NCBI RefSeq assembly: GCF_039538365.1
Contig: NZ_BAABCA010000006.1
Location: 124,001 to 188,000, forward strand
Length of the DNA: 64,000 bases
From: Postechiella marina
Lineage (GTDB): Bacteria > Bacteroidota > Bacteroidia > Flavobacteriales > Flavobacteriaceae
Direction: 5' to 3'
Shown here: in pieces, positions 54,103-63,749 of the stretch
Layout of the letters: each line of letters begins with the position of its first letter
Numbering within the stretch: position 1 is the first letter of the stretch
The notes under the pieces: model-generated
Database searches by the model: none
Told to the model about the DNA's origin: nothing
The model's input: the letters and a program-made list of their open reading frames with translations, nothing else
Translations under genes and position numbers: made by a program

Positions 54103-54654
54103 TTGAAAGTAGTTAAAAAAAACAATGTTTCTTTAGACCATTATAAAAAGCTATTCGATACTTTTTATACCTCGCTCTGTGTGTTTTCTAACAAATACAC
54201 TAATAATATTGAAATATCTAAAGATATTGTGCAAGAGGTATTTATTAAAATATGGAAAGAGCAAATAATACTAAAAGACGATTTTAATGTTAAAGGTTAT
54301 TTATACACTATAGTAAAAAATAAATCTTTAGATTATTTAAAAAGTAAAGAATATAAAAACCACGTAAAAGTTAATAACGATATTAATTTAAGTCTTTTAA
54401 CTTCGCAAACTTATTTTGAAAAACACGTATTAATAGAAGAAACATCTAGACTTGTAAACCAAGCTGTTAATACACTGCCATATAAATGTAAACGCATTAT
54501 ACATTTAAGCTTAAAGGGGTTAGGCAATAAACAAATATCTGAAGAACTATCAATATCCCTTAACACTGTAAAAACACAAAAGCGTATTGCTTACCAAAAG
54601 CTACGTCCGTTATTAAAAAGTGCTTATCTACTGGTACTCAATTTGTTTTTTTAA
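54103..54654 (+). CDS. FecI-like ECF RNA polymerase sigma factor
   Basis: The 183 residues begin at TTG 54103; no ATG lies upstream in frame. Region 2 is seen in SKDIVQEVFIKIWKEQ and YLYTIVKNKSLDYLKS, region 4 in LPYKCKRIIHLSLKGLGNKQISEELSISLNTVKTQKRIAYQKL. In Bacteroidota such ECF factors act with a FecR anti-sigma and a TonB-dependent receptor with an STN domain, all three of which follow. It should direct transcription of the downstream SusCD operon when a glycan binds. Confidence 0.9.
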   Translation: MKVVKKNNVSLDHYKKLFDTFYTSLCVFSNKYTNNIEISKDIVQEVFIKIWKEQIILKDDFNVKGYLYTIVKNKSLDYLKSKEYKNHVKVNNDINLSLLTSQTYFEKHVLIEETSRLVNQAVNTLPYKCKRIIHLSLKGLGNKQISEELSISLNTVKTQKRIAYQKLRPLLKSAYLLVLNLFF

Positions 54655-54795
54655 AAATCAAAATAACAAATACGCAATTAACGCTCTCTTTTTTTATCAT
54701 AATAGCAAAAAAATAACATTTTTTTTAACCCCTATTTAATTTTTAATCGTAATTAATATATAGTACACAAAACCAGTGTACGTTGCTATCGAAAT

Positions 54796-55989
54796 ATGCG
54801 AACCATAAAAGACCTAATAAAACTATCCAAATCCATAGCTTCTAGCTTACTAGACAAGCAAGATGTTAATACTTCTGAAGTTAATAATTTATTCTCTACT
54901 GAAGACACTGAGGATATATTGGAGCATCTATTAAATCCTACTAAAAAAAAGGAACGCGAAAGTTTAGTTAGACATATTAACGAAACTAAAAATGAAGATT
55001 GGGCCATGCTAAAGTCCAAAACAACGTACAAAAGGAACAAATATCAATTTAAGTTTACCCCTTATAAAGTTGCAGTTGTTTTATTCATCTGTTTAGGCAT
55101 CTCTTACTTTTATATAGAAAAAAGCAATTATAATAAAGCACTACAAGAAAATAATAGTGTTGCTAATCCTAACAAAATAGACGCTATTATATTAGAGCTT
55201 GACAATGGCAATAAACAAATAATAGCAAGTAACGATACTAAAAATATTATAAACAAAAACGGAAAACTAGTTGGTTTTCAAAACGGTACTAAAATAAATT
55301 ACGCCAACACAAAAACTAACAAAAAAACAGAAGAGCTCGTTTACAATAAGTTAACAATACCCTACGGAAAAACATTTCAAGTAGTACTCTCAGATGGATC
55401 TACCGTACACCTCAACGCTGGAAGTTCTTTACGTTATCCTGTAAATTTTATAGAAGGAAAAAATAGACTCGTATTTTTAAAAGGTGAAGCTTATTTCGAT
55501 ATTAAAAAAAATAAAAAGCAGCCTTTTATTGTTAATACCGACGACATGCAAATAAAAGTTCTTGGTACAAAGTTTAATGTATCTTCTTACCCAGAAGACT
55601 ACAATATAAATACGGTACTAGTTGAAGGCTCTGTAGCTATAAACTCTATTAATAAAAATTTTAAAACTGAAAACACAATACTTGTACCTGGCCAAAAAGC
55701 AAGATGGAAAAAAGAAAATGGCGATATTAAGGTGAGAAAAGTAAATACATCTTTACATACCGCTTGGATAGATGGTAAAATTGTTTTTAAACACATGCGT
55801 TTTAAAAACATACTAAAAAAACTAGAAAGACATTACAACATATCTATTACCAATAACAATAAAAAACTATCGGAGGAAAGCTTTACTGCCAGCTTCGATA
55901 TAGAATCTATAGACCAAGTTTTAAATTCTTTTAACAAGAATTTTAAATTTGATTACACCATTAATGCTAACCACATTATTATAAACTAA
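54796..55989 (+). CDS. FecR-family anti-sigma factor
   Basis: The 397 residues have a cytoplasmic N-terminal region, a single membrane segment near residue 97 (VAVVLFICLGISYFYIE) and a periplasmic FecR domain (LTIPYGKTFQVVLSDGSTVHLNAGSSLRYPVNF, FLKGEAYFDI, LGTKFNVSSYPED). A C-terminal DUF4974-like domain ends the protein (MRFKNILKKLERHYNISI). It would hold the ECF sigma factor until the STN domain of the SusC-like receptor signals substrate. The gene lies 141 bp after the sigma gene and 145 bp before the receptor. Confidence 0.92.
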   Translation: MRTIKDLIKLSKSIASSLLDKQDVNTSEVNNLFSTEDTEDILEHLLNPTKKKERESLVRHINETKNEDWAMLKSKTTYKRNKYQFKFTPYKVAVVLFICLGISYFYIEKSNYNKALQENNSVANPNKIDAIILELDNGNKQIIASNDTKNIINKNGKLVGFQNGTKINYANTKTNKKTEELVYNKLTIPYGKTFQVVLSDGSTVHLNAGSSLRYPVNFIEGKNRLVFLKGEAYFDIKKNKKQPFIVNTDDMQIKVLGTKFNVSSYPEDYNINTVLVEGSVAINSINKNFKTENTILVPGQKARWKKENGDIKVRKVNTSLHTAWIDGKIVFKHMRFKNILKKLERHYNISITNNNKKLSEESFTASFDIESIDQVLNSFNKNFKFDYTINANHIIIN

Positions 55990-56134
55990 ACTATTAACTA
56001 AAACTAACAACAATGATGACAAAGACATGAAGACTTACCTAAACTAACTAAAAAAATCGGAAAATGCTGCAACATTCCCCGATTAGCTTTACAAGCAATT
56101 TAAAAAATTAAATCACTAAAATCATTACAAAAGT

Positions 56135-59100
56135 ATGAAATTTCAAATTATGCTAGGGAATGCTATACCCTACAAATTTAAGTTCGATTTAAAAATGAAA
56201 CTAACTGTCTATTTATTTTTAATATCTCTTTTTCAAATACATGCTAATTCTTATTCTCAAAACGCTAAAATTAGCTTAGAATTAAAAAATGTAAGTATTG
56301 AAAATGTATTACAAACTATTGAGTCCAAATCGGAATTCAAGTTTTTATATAACGATAACCAAGTTGACTATAAAAAACTCGTTTCAGTTAAATTCAAAAA
56401 AACCAAAATCTCAAAAATATTAAACACACTATTTTCTGATACTAATATTAATTTCGAAGTGCTAAACAAGCAAATAATATTAGTTTTAGAACCAAAAAAC
56501 ACGAACCCTGCGACTAAAAACCTACAGCAACAAAAAACGTACTCGGGTACAGTTGTTGATGCTTCGGGTATTGGTATTCCTGGGGCTAATATTATTATAA
56601 GAGGCTCTACTAAAGGAGCTGTAACAGATTTTGACGGTAACTTTACTATTCAAGCTAGTTCTGGAGATGTACTAGAAATTACTTTTCTTGGCTACGTTAC
56701 AAAATTAGTAACTTTAGGAAGTCAAACCTCTGTTAATGTAACTCTAGAAGAAGATACTGCCAAATTAGACGAAGTTGTTGTTATTGGCTACGGTACAGCA
56801 AAAAAGAGTGATGTAACAGGGTCTGTTTCTCTTATATCTTCTAAAGATTTACTTAAAGCACCTATAACTAAAATAGGCTCAGGTTTACAAGGTAAAGTTT
56901 CTGGAGTAAACATTCAACAAACTAGTGGAGCTCCAGGACAAAGTATGAAGATTCGTATTCGTGGAGGAAGTTCCATCAACTATTCTAACAACCCCTTGTA
57001 TGTTATAGATGGATTCATTGGAGCTGATATATCAACAGTTAACCCTAACGACATTGCAACCATTAACTTTTTAAAAGATGCCTCTGCAACTGCTATTTAT
57101 GGGTCTAGAGGAGCCAATGGCGTTGTTTTAATAACTACTGTAGCTCCAAAAGAAGGTAAATTAAAAGTTAGTATTGACACTAATGTTGGATTTAGCAATC
57201 CAGTAAATTCTTATGATATTTTATCTGCAGCTGAACAAGCAGAGCTTATGAACTTACAAAACATATCTAAAGGTAATTCAGCTTTTTTTACAGATTCTCA
57301 AATTGAAACTTTTAGATTAACAGGAGGTACAGATTGGCAAGACTTAGTAACCCGAAGTGGCTTAAGACAGAACTACTCGATAAATGTAACTGGAGGAGGT
57401 GAAAATTTAAAATATTTCTTTTCTGCTAACCATTTAGATGAAGAAGGAATCATTAAAAATTCATTTTACAAAAGAACCTCGCTACGTTCAAACATATCTG
57501 GTAAAATAGGCAATAAAATTAATTTTAAATTTAACACGTATGGTACACATACAGACTCTCAAGCCAATGGAAGAGGAACAGGAGGTTTAAATAATATTAT
57601 AGGAGCTGCAGTTACTTTTCCTCAACAATGGGGTTCTAGAGATGAGAATGGAGATTTTCTTCATCCAGACACATATAATGGCTACAATGGTGCTTTTTTA
57701 ATTGGTAGGTATGCCAACCCAGAGCAAAAAGTATTACAAAACCAAGAAAATGTACGCGATAGAATTTCATCTAATATTGATTTAGACATCAAATTAACAG
57801 ACAATCTTACGTTAGCTACAACTGCCTCTGGTAGTTTTAACTTTGGCTATAACGGACAAAGAACATTGTTAGAGCCAACTGCTAACGGAAACAGAACCGA
57901 ACTAGTAGCAGGACAAGATTATATTAGAAACAATAACTGGCTAGCAAACAGCAGATTGACCTATGAAAATGATTTTGGAAATCACAGTTTAAAAGTATCA
58001 GGTGTTTACGAGTTCTCAAAAGGCACTAACCGTAACCTTTCCGCAGATGTAAATAACCTTTCTACACTTGCTAACGAGTGGTACCTTTTAAGCAATGGAC
58101 AACCAACTATAACAAGTTCTGCATATAATATTGGCAAAATACGCTCTTACATGGGACGATTAAATTATAGTTACAAAAACAAATATTTACTTACTGCTTC
58201 TATGCGTGCTGACGGTTCTTCTAGGTTTAGTAAAGATACACGATGGGGCTACTTTCCTTCAGCAGCAGTTGCTTGGAAAGCTTCAGAAGAGTCTTTTATT
58301 CAAGACATTAGTTGGATAGATAATTTAAAACTTCGTGCCGGATATGGTGAAGTAGGTAATCAAGCTGTAGGAGCATATGCTATTATACCTGCCTTCGATA
58401 CAACTAATGCTGGTGCACAATATAGATGGTATGCGCTAGACAGTAATATTCCTGTAGAAGGTATTGTTCCTGGCTCTATAGTAGACCCTAATTTAAAATG
58501 GGAAACAACAACATCTTATAACGCAGGTCTAGATTTTGGTATTCTAGGTAATAAGGTAACAGGATCTATAGATGTATATTCTAAACAAGCAACCGATGTT
58601 ATTATAGCTAAGTCAATCGCAAGATATACAGGGCAATCATCAATAACATCAAACTATGCGGCTATTGACAATAACGGTGTTGAAATAGGTCTAAATTGGA
58701 AGATTAAATCTACCGATGATTTTAGTTGGACAGCCTATGGTAATTTTACCAAAAATAAAAACAAAGTAAAAGATCTAGATGGTGCCGACGAAATTTTTAT
58801 TGACAATGAAGAAGCTTTAGGTATTTGGAGCCTTGTTGGAGGTAATAACAAATTTATAGTTAAAAAAGGAGAATCAATGGGGTCTCTTTTTGGCTTAAAA
58901 GCAATTGGACTTTGGCAAGAAGACGAAGCTGCTGAAGCTGCAACATACGGTGCTTTTCCAGGAGAAGTAAAATACGAAGACCTTGACCAAAGCGGTGACA
59001 TAACAGCTGCAGATAGACAAATTGTTGGAAATGCTCAAGCAGATTTCACATATGGCTTAGGAACAAGCATAGCCTATAAAGATTTTGACATTTCTATACA

Positions 59101-59530
59101 ATGTATTGGTTCTGTAGGAAATGACATTTATAACTGGACAGACAACAAACTAGACAATAATATTTTATCTACAGGATATCGAAATAGATGGTCTCCAACA
59201 AATACAAGTTCGACTCAACAAATTATGCCTATTCAAACAGATTATTCTAACACTTATTTAGTTGGACAATACGTAGAAGATGGCACATTCTTTAAAATAA
59301 GTAATGTTACATTAGGTTATAATCTACCTCAAAAAATTACAGATTCATTAAAAATATCTAGCTTTAGACTATACACTAGTGTCGATAATCTTTTAACTAT
59401 TACTAACTATTCTGGATTAGATCCTGAAGGATCAAGTACACCTATTAATAGTGATTCTCAAGCAGGTGTAGATGCATTCTCTTACCCATTAGTAAGAACT
59501 ATATCTGCTGGACTTAAAGTTACATTTTAA
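56135..59530 (+). CDS. susC: SusC-like TonB-dependent receptor with STN signalling domain
   Basis: The 1131 residues start with MKFQIML and a signal peptide whose core is MKLTVYLFLISLFQIHANSYS. The STN domain (about 45-130; ISLELKNVSIENVLQTIE) is followed by a carboxypeptidase-like domain (TYSGTVVDASGIGIPGANI), the TonB box region (DEVVVIGYGTAKK), the plug (SVNPNDIATINFLKDASATAIYGSRGANGVVLITT) and the barrel ending RTISAGLKVTF. The STN domain marks a receptor that signals to the FecR/FecI pair upstream. SusD follows after 19 bp. Confidence 0.95.
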   Translation: MKFQIMLGNAIPYKFKFDLKMKLTVYLFLISLFQIHANSYSQNAKISLELKNVSIENVLQTIESKSEFKFLYNDNQVDYKKLVSVKFKKTKISKILNTLFSDTNINFEVLNKQIILVLEPKNTNPATKNLQQQKTYSGTVVDASGIGIPGANIIIRGSTKGAVTDFDGNFTIQASSGDVLEITFLGYVTKLVTLGSQTSVNVTLEEDTAKLDEVVVIGYGTAKKSDVTGSVSLISSKDLLKAPITKIGSGLQGKVSGVNIQQTSGAPGQSMKIRIRGGSSINYSNNPLYVIDGFIGADISTVNPNDIATINFLKDASATAIYGSRGANGVVLITTVAPKEGKLKVSIDTNVGFSNPVNSYDILSAAEQAELMNLQNISKGNSAFFTDSQIETFRLTGGTDWQDLVTRSGLRQNYSINVTGGGENLKYFFSANHLDEEGIIKNSFYKRTSLRSNISGKIGNKINFKFNTYGTHTDSQANGRGTGGLNNIIGAAVTFPQQWGSRDENGDFLHPDTYNGYNGAFLIGRYANPEQKVLQNQENVRDRISSNIDLDIKLTDNLTLATTASGSFNFGYNGQRTLLEPTANGNRTELVAGQDYIRNNNWLANSRLTYENDFGNHSLKVSGVYEFSKGTNRNLSADVNNLSTLANEWYLLSNGQPTITSSAYNIGKIRSYMGRLNYSYKNKYLLTASMRADGSSRFSKDTRWGYFPSAAVAWKASEESFIQDISWIDNLKLRAGYGEVGNQAVGAYAIIPAFDTTNAGAQYRWYALDSNIPVEGIVPGSIVDPNLKWETTTSYNAGLDFGILGNKVTGSIDVYSKQATDVIIAKSIARYTGQSSITSNYAAIDNNGVEIGLNWKIKSTDDFSWTAYGNFTKNKNKVKDLDGADEIFIDNEEALGIWSLVGGNNKFIVKKGESMGSLFGLKAIGLWQEDEAAEAATYGAFPGEVKYEDLDQSGDITAADRQIVGNAQADFTYGLGTSIAYKDFDISIQCIGSVGNDIYNWTDNKLDNNILSTGYRNRWSPTNTSSTQQIMPIQTDYSNTYLVGQYVEDGTFFKISNVTLGYNLPQKITDSLKISSFRLYTSVDNLLTITNYSGLDPEGSSTPINSDSQAGVDAFSYPLVRTISAGLKVTF

Positions 59531-59549
59531 TAAATAAAAAATATAGAAC

Positions 59550-61100
59550 ATGAAACAATTAATTTTAAAAAGCAAAATACTTTTTATAGTTGCCATAGCA
59601 TTAATGGTTGGTAGCTGTGAGACTTTAGACGAGGGTAGTGATGGGGCTATTGCTGCTGAAACTTTTTATTCAGATGAACAAACCTTAACAGCAGGAGTAG
59701 TTGGTCTATATGGATCTCTTCACAGAGCGGTTTGGTCTATGGAACAAATTGCTCACCAAACCGGTGCAGACGATATTACATCTAGAACAACACATTCTAA
59801 CAAATGGGTAATATGGGAAGCAGATAGGTTTGCCAGAACAGCTGGTAATTCATGGAGAAATAACGATTGGTGGAGAAAATATAAATGCATCCTTGCATGT
59901 AATAGCTTTATTCAAAATGCAAATCCTCCAGGTGTAGATGAAACTATTATAAATGATGCTAAAGCAAATGCTTACTTTTTAAGAGCATATTGTTATTTTA
60001 CTTTAGCAACAACTTTTGGGGATATACCTATGCCTTTGGTTCCTGAACCAGACTTACAAATGTCTAAAACCCCTAAAAGACAAGTATTAGAACAAGTAAT
60101 TAGTGATTATGAATATGCTATTACTTGGGCTGTAAATGAAAGGGATACCAATGGAGGAACAGTAAATAATGGACGTGTATCGAAAACTGCAGCTAAAGCC
60201 CTTTTAGCTAAAACCTATATGATATTAACAGGATACCCATATAATGAAACAGATAAATGGTCGCAAGTTAAAACTTTAACTAATGAGATTATAGACGCAG
60301 GTGTTTACTCTCTAATGGATGATTTTGCCCATAATTTCCAAGAGCCTCATCAAATAAACAAAGAAGTTATTTGGGCGCATCTTATGGATAGACGCACATA
60401 TACAGCATACCAAAATAGATCTTACGGAAACAGATGGGGTAACTGGATGGATGCCTATATGGAATGGACATTTTTTAATAATTTTCCAGAAGGTTACAGA
60501 AAAACATTTACAGCCATTGCAGATAATAGTAATAAATACTTTATAGAACATGGTAATCCAATAGTAACAAAATTTACATGGGGAACTGCCAGCGGAACTA
60601 ACCACCCTAATGCTGTAGATCCTGTTGGACAAACATTTGAGCATGCATGGCAAACCTCCAACGATAGATGCGTAATGCGTTATTCTGAAGTGCTATTAAT
60701 GAATGCGGAGGCATGTGCTAATCTTGGACCAATATCTCAAGCTGTAGATAATTTAAACTTAGTAAGACGAAGAGGTTACGCACATGGTTTGGATAAACAA
60801 GCAGATGTTGGCGCACTTCCAGCTGAATTTTGGAAGACACCCGACCCTAGCATAGACCTTGTTTCGTCAGACAAAGATGTAGTTATTGATGCAATTCTTG
60901 CAGAAAGAGGTTGGGAATTTGTTGGCGAAACAGGCGGTAATAGATGGTTGGATTTAGTGCGACACGAAATGGTAGCAGAAGTGACAGAAAACAGAGATCC
61001 AAGAGAGCTAACTCTTTTAGGCGATCCTGCAGACAAAGCTAATTGGTGGTCTCCAATTCCAGATACAGAGATTGTACTAAACCCTATTCTTGGAGATTAA
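59550..61100 (+). CDS. susD: SusD/RagB-family outer-membrane lipoprotein
   Basis: The 516 residues have a lipoprotein signal (LMVGSC). TFYSDEQTLTAGVVGLYGSLHRA and YFLRAYCYFTLATTFGDIPMPL are SusD helices of the TPR-like core, and ILAERGWEFVGETGGNRWLDLVRHEMV is the C-terminal hallmark. Several Trp-rich loops (WRNNDWWRKYK) may contact the glycan. It is distinct from the SusD at 211. It pairs with the STN-type SusC upstream and is followed by a terminator. Confidence 0.95.
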   Translation: MKQLILKSKILFIVAIALMVGSCETLDEGSDGAIAAETFYSDEQTLTAGVVGLYGSLHRAVWSMEQIAHQTGADDITSRTTHSNKWVIWEADRFARTAGNSWRNNDWWRKYKCILACNSFIQNANPPGVDETIINDAKANAYFLRAYCYFTLATTFGDIPMPLVPEPDLQMSKTPKRQVLEQVISDYEYAITWAVNERDTNGGTVNNGRVSKTAAKALLAKTYMILTGYPYNETDKWSQVKTLTNEIIDAGVYSLMDDFAHNFQEPHQINKEVIWAHLMDRRTYTAYQNRSYGNRWGNWMDAYMEWTFFNNFPEGYRKTFTAIADNSNKYFIEHGNPIVTKFTWGTASGTNHPNAVDPVGQTFEHAWQTSNDRCVMRYSEVLLMNAEACANLGPISQAVDNLNLVRRRGYAHGLDKQADVGALPAEFWKTPDPSIDLVSSDKDVVIDAILAERGWEFVGETGGNRWLDLVRHEMVAEVTENRDPRELTLLGDPADKANWWSPIPDTEIVLNPILGD

Positions 61101-61126
61101 TTTTTAATAACGCAATAAAACAATTT

Positions 61127-61162
61127 TAAAAGAGCTGTTCTAATTAAAGAACAGCTCTTTTT
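61127..61162 (+). terminator. Rho-independent terminator after susD
   Basis: AAAAGAGCTGTTCT pairs with AGAACAGCTCTTTT and is followed by a T-run. Confidence 0.92.
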
Positions 61163-61352
61163 ATTTTCAAAATAAAAATTACTTAAATTTTCGTAAAAAA
61201 ATAAAAGACAATTTGCAAACTTTAGGATATTACCACTTAATTTTTAATATTTCGGGTTATATTATAAAAAACATCTATTCGAAATTAAAAACCAATTACC
61301 TTAAATTTAAGATAACAGAATCAATATTTTTTGAAAACCCACATTATTCAGA

Positions 61353-63566
61353 ATGAAAAAAGTTAATTTCAATTTCACATTTTTATCCTTACTAAGCCTT
61401 ATTTTAATTGTACTAAGCTGCGAAGAAGAAAAGAAAGTATATGCAGATATTATATACAAAAAGCCACCACTAGTAAAAATTCCTCCGGTAAACTTTCTTT
61501 CTCCAGAAGAAAGTTTAAAAACTATGCATTTACCAGAAGGTTATAAAATGGAACTTGTTGCTAGCGAGCCCATGATTAACGAACCTGTTGCCATGGAATG
61601 GGATGCAAACGGAAAACTCTACGTTGCAGAAATGTTAACCTATATGCAAGATGTAGATGGTACAGACGAAAATAAACCTTGGAGTAGAATATCTGTTTTA
61701 GAAGACACAAATAATGATGGTAAAATGGATAAAAGCACTGTTTTTATTGACAGTCTAGTGTTACCAAGAATAATTATGCCATTAGACGACAGACTTATTG
61801 TTGGAGAAACATACAACAGAGATATGTGGAGTTACCGAGATACCGATGGCGATAATGTTGCAGACGAAAAAATACTACTATTAAAAAGTAATAAAAGAGA
61901 TAACGCTAATCTAGAGCATCAATCTGCTAGTATTTTATGGGGCTTAGACAACTGGATGTATTTATCTAGAGGCTCTGTAAGATATAAATTTACGCGTGGT
62001 AAAATAGAAACAGATACTATGCTTGACGCTCCTGGAGGACAATGGGGATTAACGCAAGACGAAATTGGTCAACCATACTACTCTAGTGCTGGAGGAGAAA
62101 ATCCTGCATTAGGCTTTCAGCAACATCCTACCTATGGTAATTTAGAATTACAAGGTCAAAAAACAGAAGGTTTTGAAGCTGTATGGCCAATTATTGGCAC
62201 TCCAGATGTACAAGGAGGTTTAAAACGTTTAAGAGAAGATGGTACATTAAACCATTTTACTGCAAGTTGTGGTCAATCAATATTTTTAGGCGATAAACTC
62301 CCTCTTTATGGCGATTTATTTATTCCTGAGCCTGTAGGAAGATTAATAAGGCGTGCAAAAGTAGAACGTATAAACGGTAAAACAGTTTTAAGCAACCCTT
62401 ACGGAGAAACCGAATTTTTAGCCTCTACAGATTCTAATTTTAGACCAGTAGACACTAAAACTGGCCCAGATGGTTGTTTATATATTGTAGATATGTATAG
62501 AGGTATAATTCAAGAAGGTAACTGGACTAGAAAAGGCAGCTTTTTACGCCCTGTTATAGAAAAAATGGGCTTTGACAAGAATATTGGAAAAGGTAGAATT
62601 TACAGAATTGTTCACGACGAAATCAAACCAGATAAAAAAGAATCTCTTTTAAATAAATCGCCAAAGCAATTAGTATCTTATTTAGAACACGACAATGGTT
62701 GGTATAGAATTAATGCTCAAAAACTAATCATTTTAAAAGGCGATAAATCTATTATTCCTACGCTAACTAAAATTGCTACTGGAGGTAATAAATCGCCACT
62801 AGCAAGACTACACGCTTTATGGACTATAGAAGGATTGGATGAAATAAACACAAGCATAATTACAAAAGCACTAAACGATGAAGATGCTAGAGTAAAGCAA
62901 GCAGCTTTAAGACTTTCTGAACCTTTTATAAAAAAGAATAATAAGGAGATACTCGATGCTATATCAAATTTAAAAAACGATACAGACATAGACGTAAACC
63001 TTCAACTTATACGTACTCTAGGTACTAACAAAACTCCAGAAAACAAAGCCCTTGTAAAAGAAATTATGGAAAAACATCCAACTAACGAGGTCGTTAAAAT
63101 ATCGGGAGAGGCTAGCATAAAAGAAGAACCTCCTGTAATAGAGCAACTAAAGAAAAAGCATGTATTACAAAGCAGTCAAGTAAAACGCGCTATAGTAGAA
63201 GGCTACAAAAACTTTAACAGCATTTGTGCTGCCTGCCATGGCAAAGACGGAAAAGGCACAAAAGGTTTAGCGCCTTCTTTGGTTGGGTCTCCTCGTGTAA
63301 CAGGAAACCAAGATGTTATTACTAAAATATTACTTGATGGTTTAACAGGACCAATTGATGGCAAAGAATACTCTGGTGTTATGGTTGGCATGAAACATCA
63401 AGATAACAAATGGATTGCAGATGTTTTAACCTACATAAGAACAGAACTTAATAATGCAAGTCCTATTTTAGAATGGCGCCTTAAAAACATCAGAAATAAA
63501 AAGGAAATTAAAGAAAGAGATACCTATTGGACTATAGAAGAATTGTATCCAAAGAAGAAAAAATAA
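61353..63566 (+). CDS. Membrane-bound dehydrogenase-like lipoprotein with HEAT repeats and cytochrome c
   Basis: The 737 residues have a lipoprotein signal (LILIVLSC). A propeller-type domain (residues about 50-430; MHLPEGYKMELVASEPMINEPVAMEWDANGKLYVAEM, then TGPDGCLYIVDMYRGIIQ) matches the membrane-bound-dehydrogenase (PVC-type, DUF7133-like) family. HEAT-like repeats span about 440-590. A C-terminal c-type cytochrome has haem site CAACH at 625-629. Sugar oxidation coupled to cytochrome electron transfer is a reasonable but unproven role. It may extend the SusCD/FecIR system upstream. A terminator follows. Confidence 0.87.
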   Translation: MKKVNFNFTFLSLLSLILIVLSCEEEKKVYADIIYKKPPLVKIPPVNFLSPEESLKTMHLPEGYKMELVASEPMINEPVAMEWDANGKLYVAEMLTYMQDVDGTDENKPWSRISVLEDTNNDGKMDKSTVFIDSLVLPRIIMPLDDRLIVGETYNRDMWSYRDTDGDNVADEKILLLKSNKRDNANLEHQSASILWGLDNWMYLSRGSVRYKFTRGKIETDTMLDAPGGQWGLTQDEIGQPYYSSAGGENPALGFQQHPTYGNLELQGQKTEGFEAVWPIIGTPDVQGGLKRLREDGTLNHFTASCGQSIFLGDKLPLYGDLFIPEPVGRLIRRAKVERINGKTVLSNPYGETEFLASTDSNFRPVDTKTGPDGCLYIVDMYRGIIQEGNWTRKGSFLRPVIEKMGFDKNIGKGRIYRIVHDEIKPDKKESLLNKSPKQLVSYLEHDNGWYRINAQKLIILKGDKSIIPTLTKIATGGNKSPLARLHALWTIEGLDEINTSIITKALNDEDARVKQAALRLSEPFIKKNNKEILDAISNLKNDTDIDVNLQLIRTLGTNKTPENKALVKEIMEKHPTNEVVKISGEASIKEEPPVIEQLKKKHVLQSSQVKRAIVEGYKNFNSICAACHGKDGKGTKGLAPSLVGSPRVTGNQDVITKILLDGLTGPIDGKEYSGVMVGMKHQDNKWIADVLTYIRTELNNASPILEWRLKNIRNKKEIKERDTYWTIEELYPKKKK

Positions 63567-63592
63567 AAGTCTTAGCAATTTTATAATTTTTT

Positions 63593-63625
63593 AAAAGCCT
63601 GTAATTAAAATTACAGGCTTTTTAT
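63593..63625 (+). terminator. Rho-independent terminator after the dehydrogenase-like gene
   Basis: AAAAGCCTGTAATT pairs with AATTACAGGCTTTT and is followed by a T-run. Confidence 0.9.
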
Positions 63626-63682
63626 TTATTAAAAACACAGTTTAAAGACTTCTAAACTTAAACATTAATTTAAATTAACATT

Positions 63683-63696
63683 TTTTGTATACAAAA
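63683..63696. promoter_or_regulatory. 14-bp palindrome upstream of the DUF5060 gene
   Basis: TTTTGTATACAAAA is a perfect palindrome 54 bp before the ATG at 63750. It could be an operator; AT-rich palindromes by chance are common in this DNA. Confidence 0.3.
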
Positions 63697-63749
63697 TGCA
63701 ATTTAAAAATATTAAATTCGTAATACTAAACTTAAACAATAAACATTTT

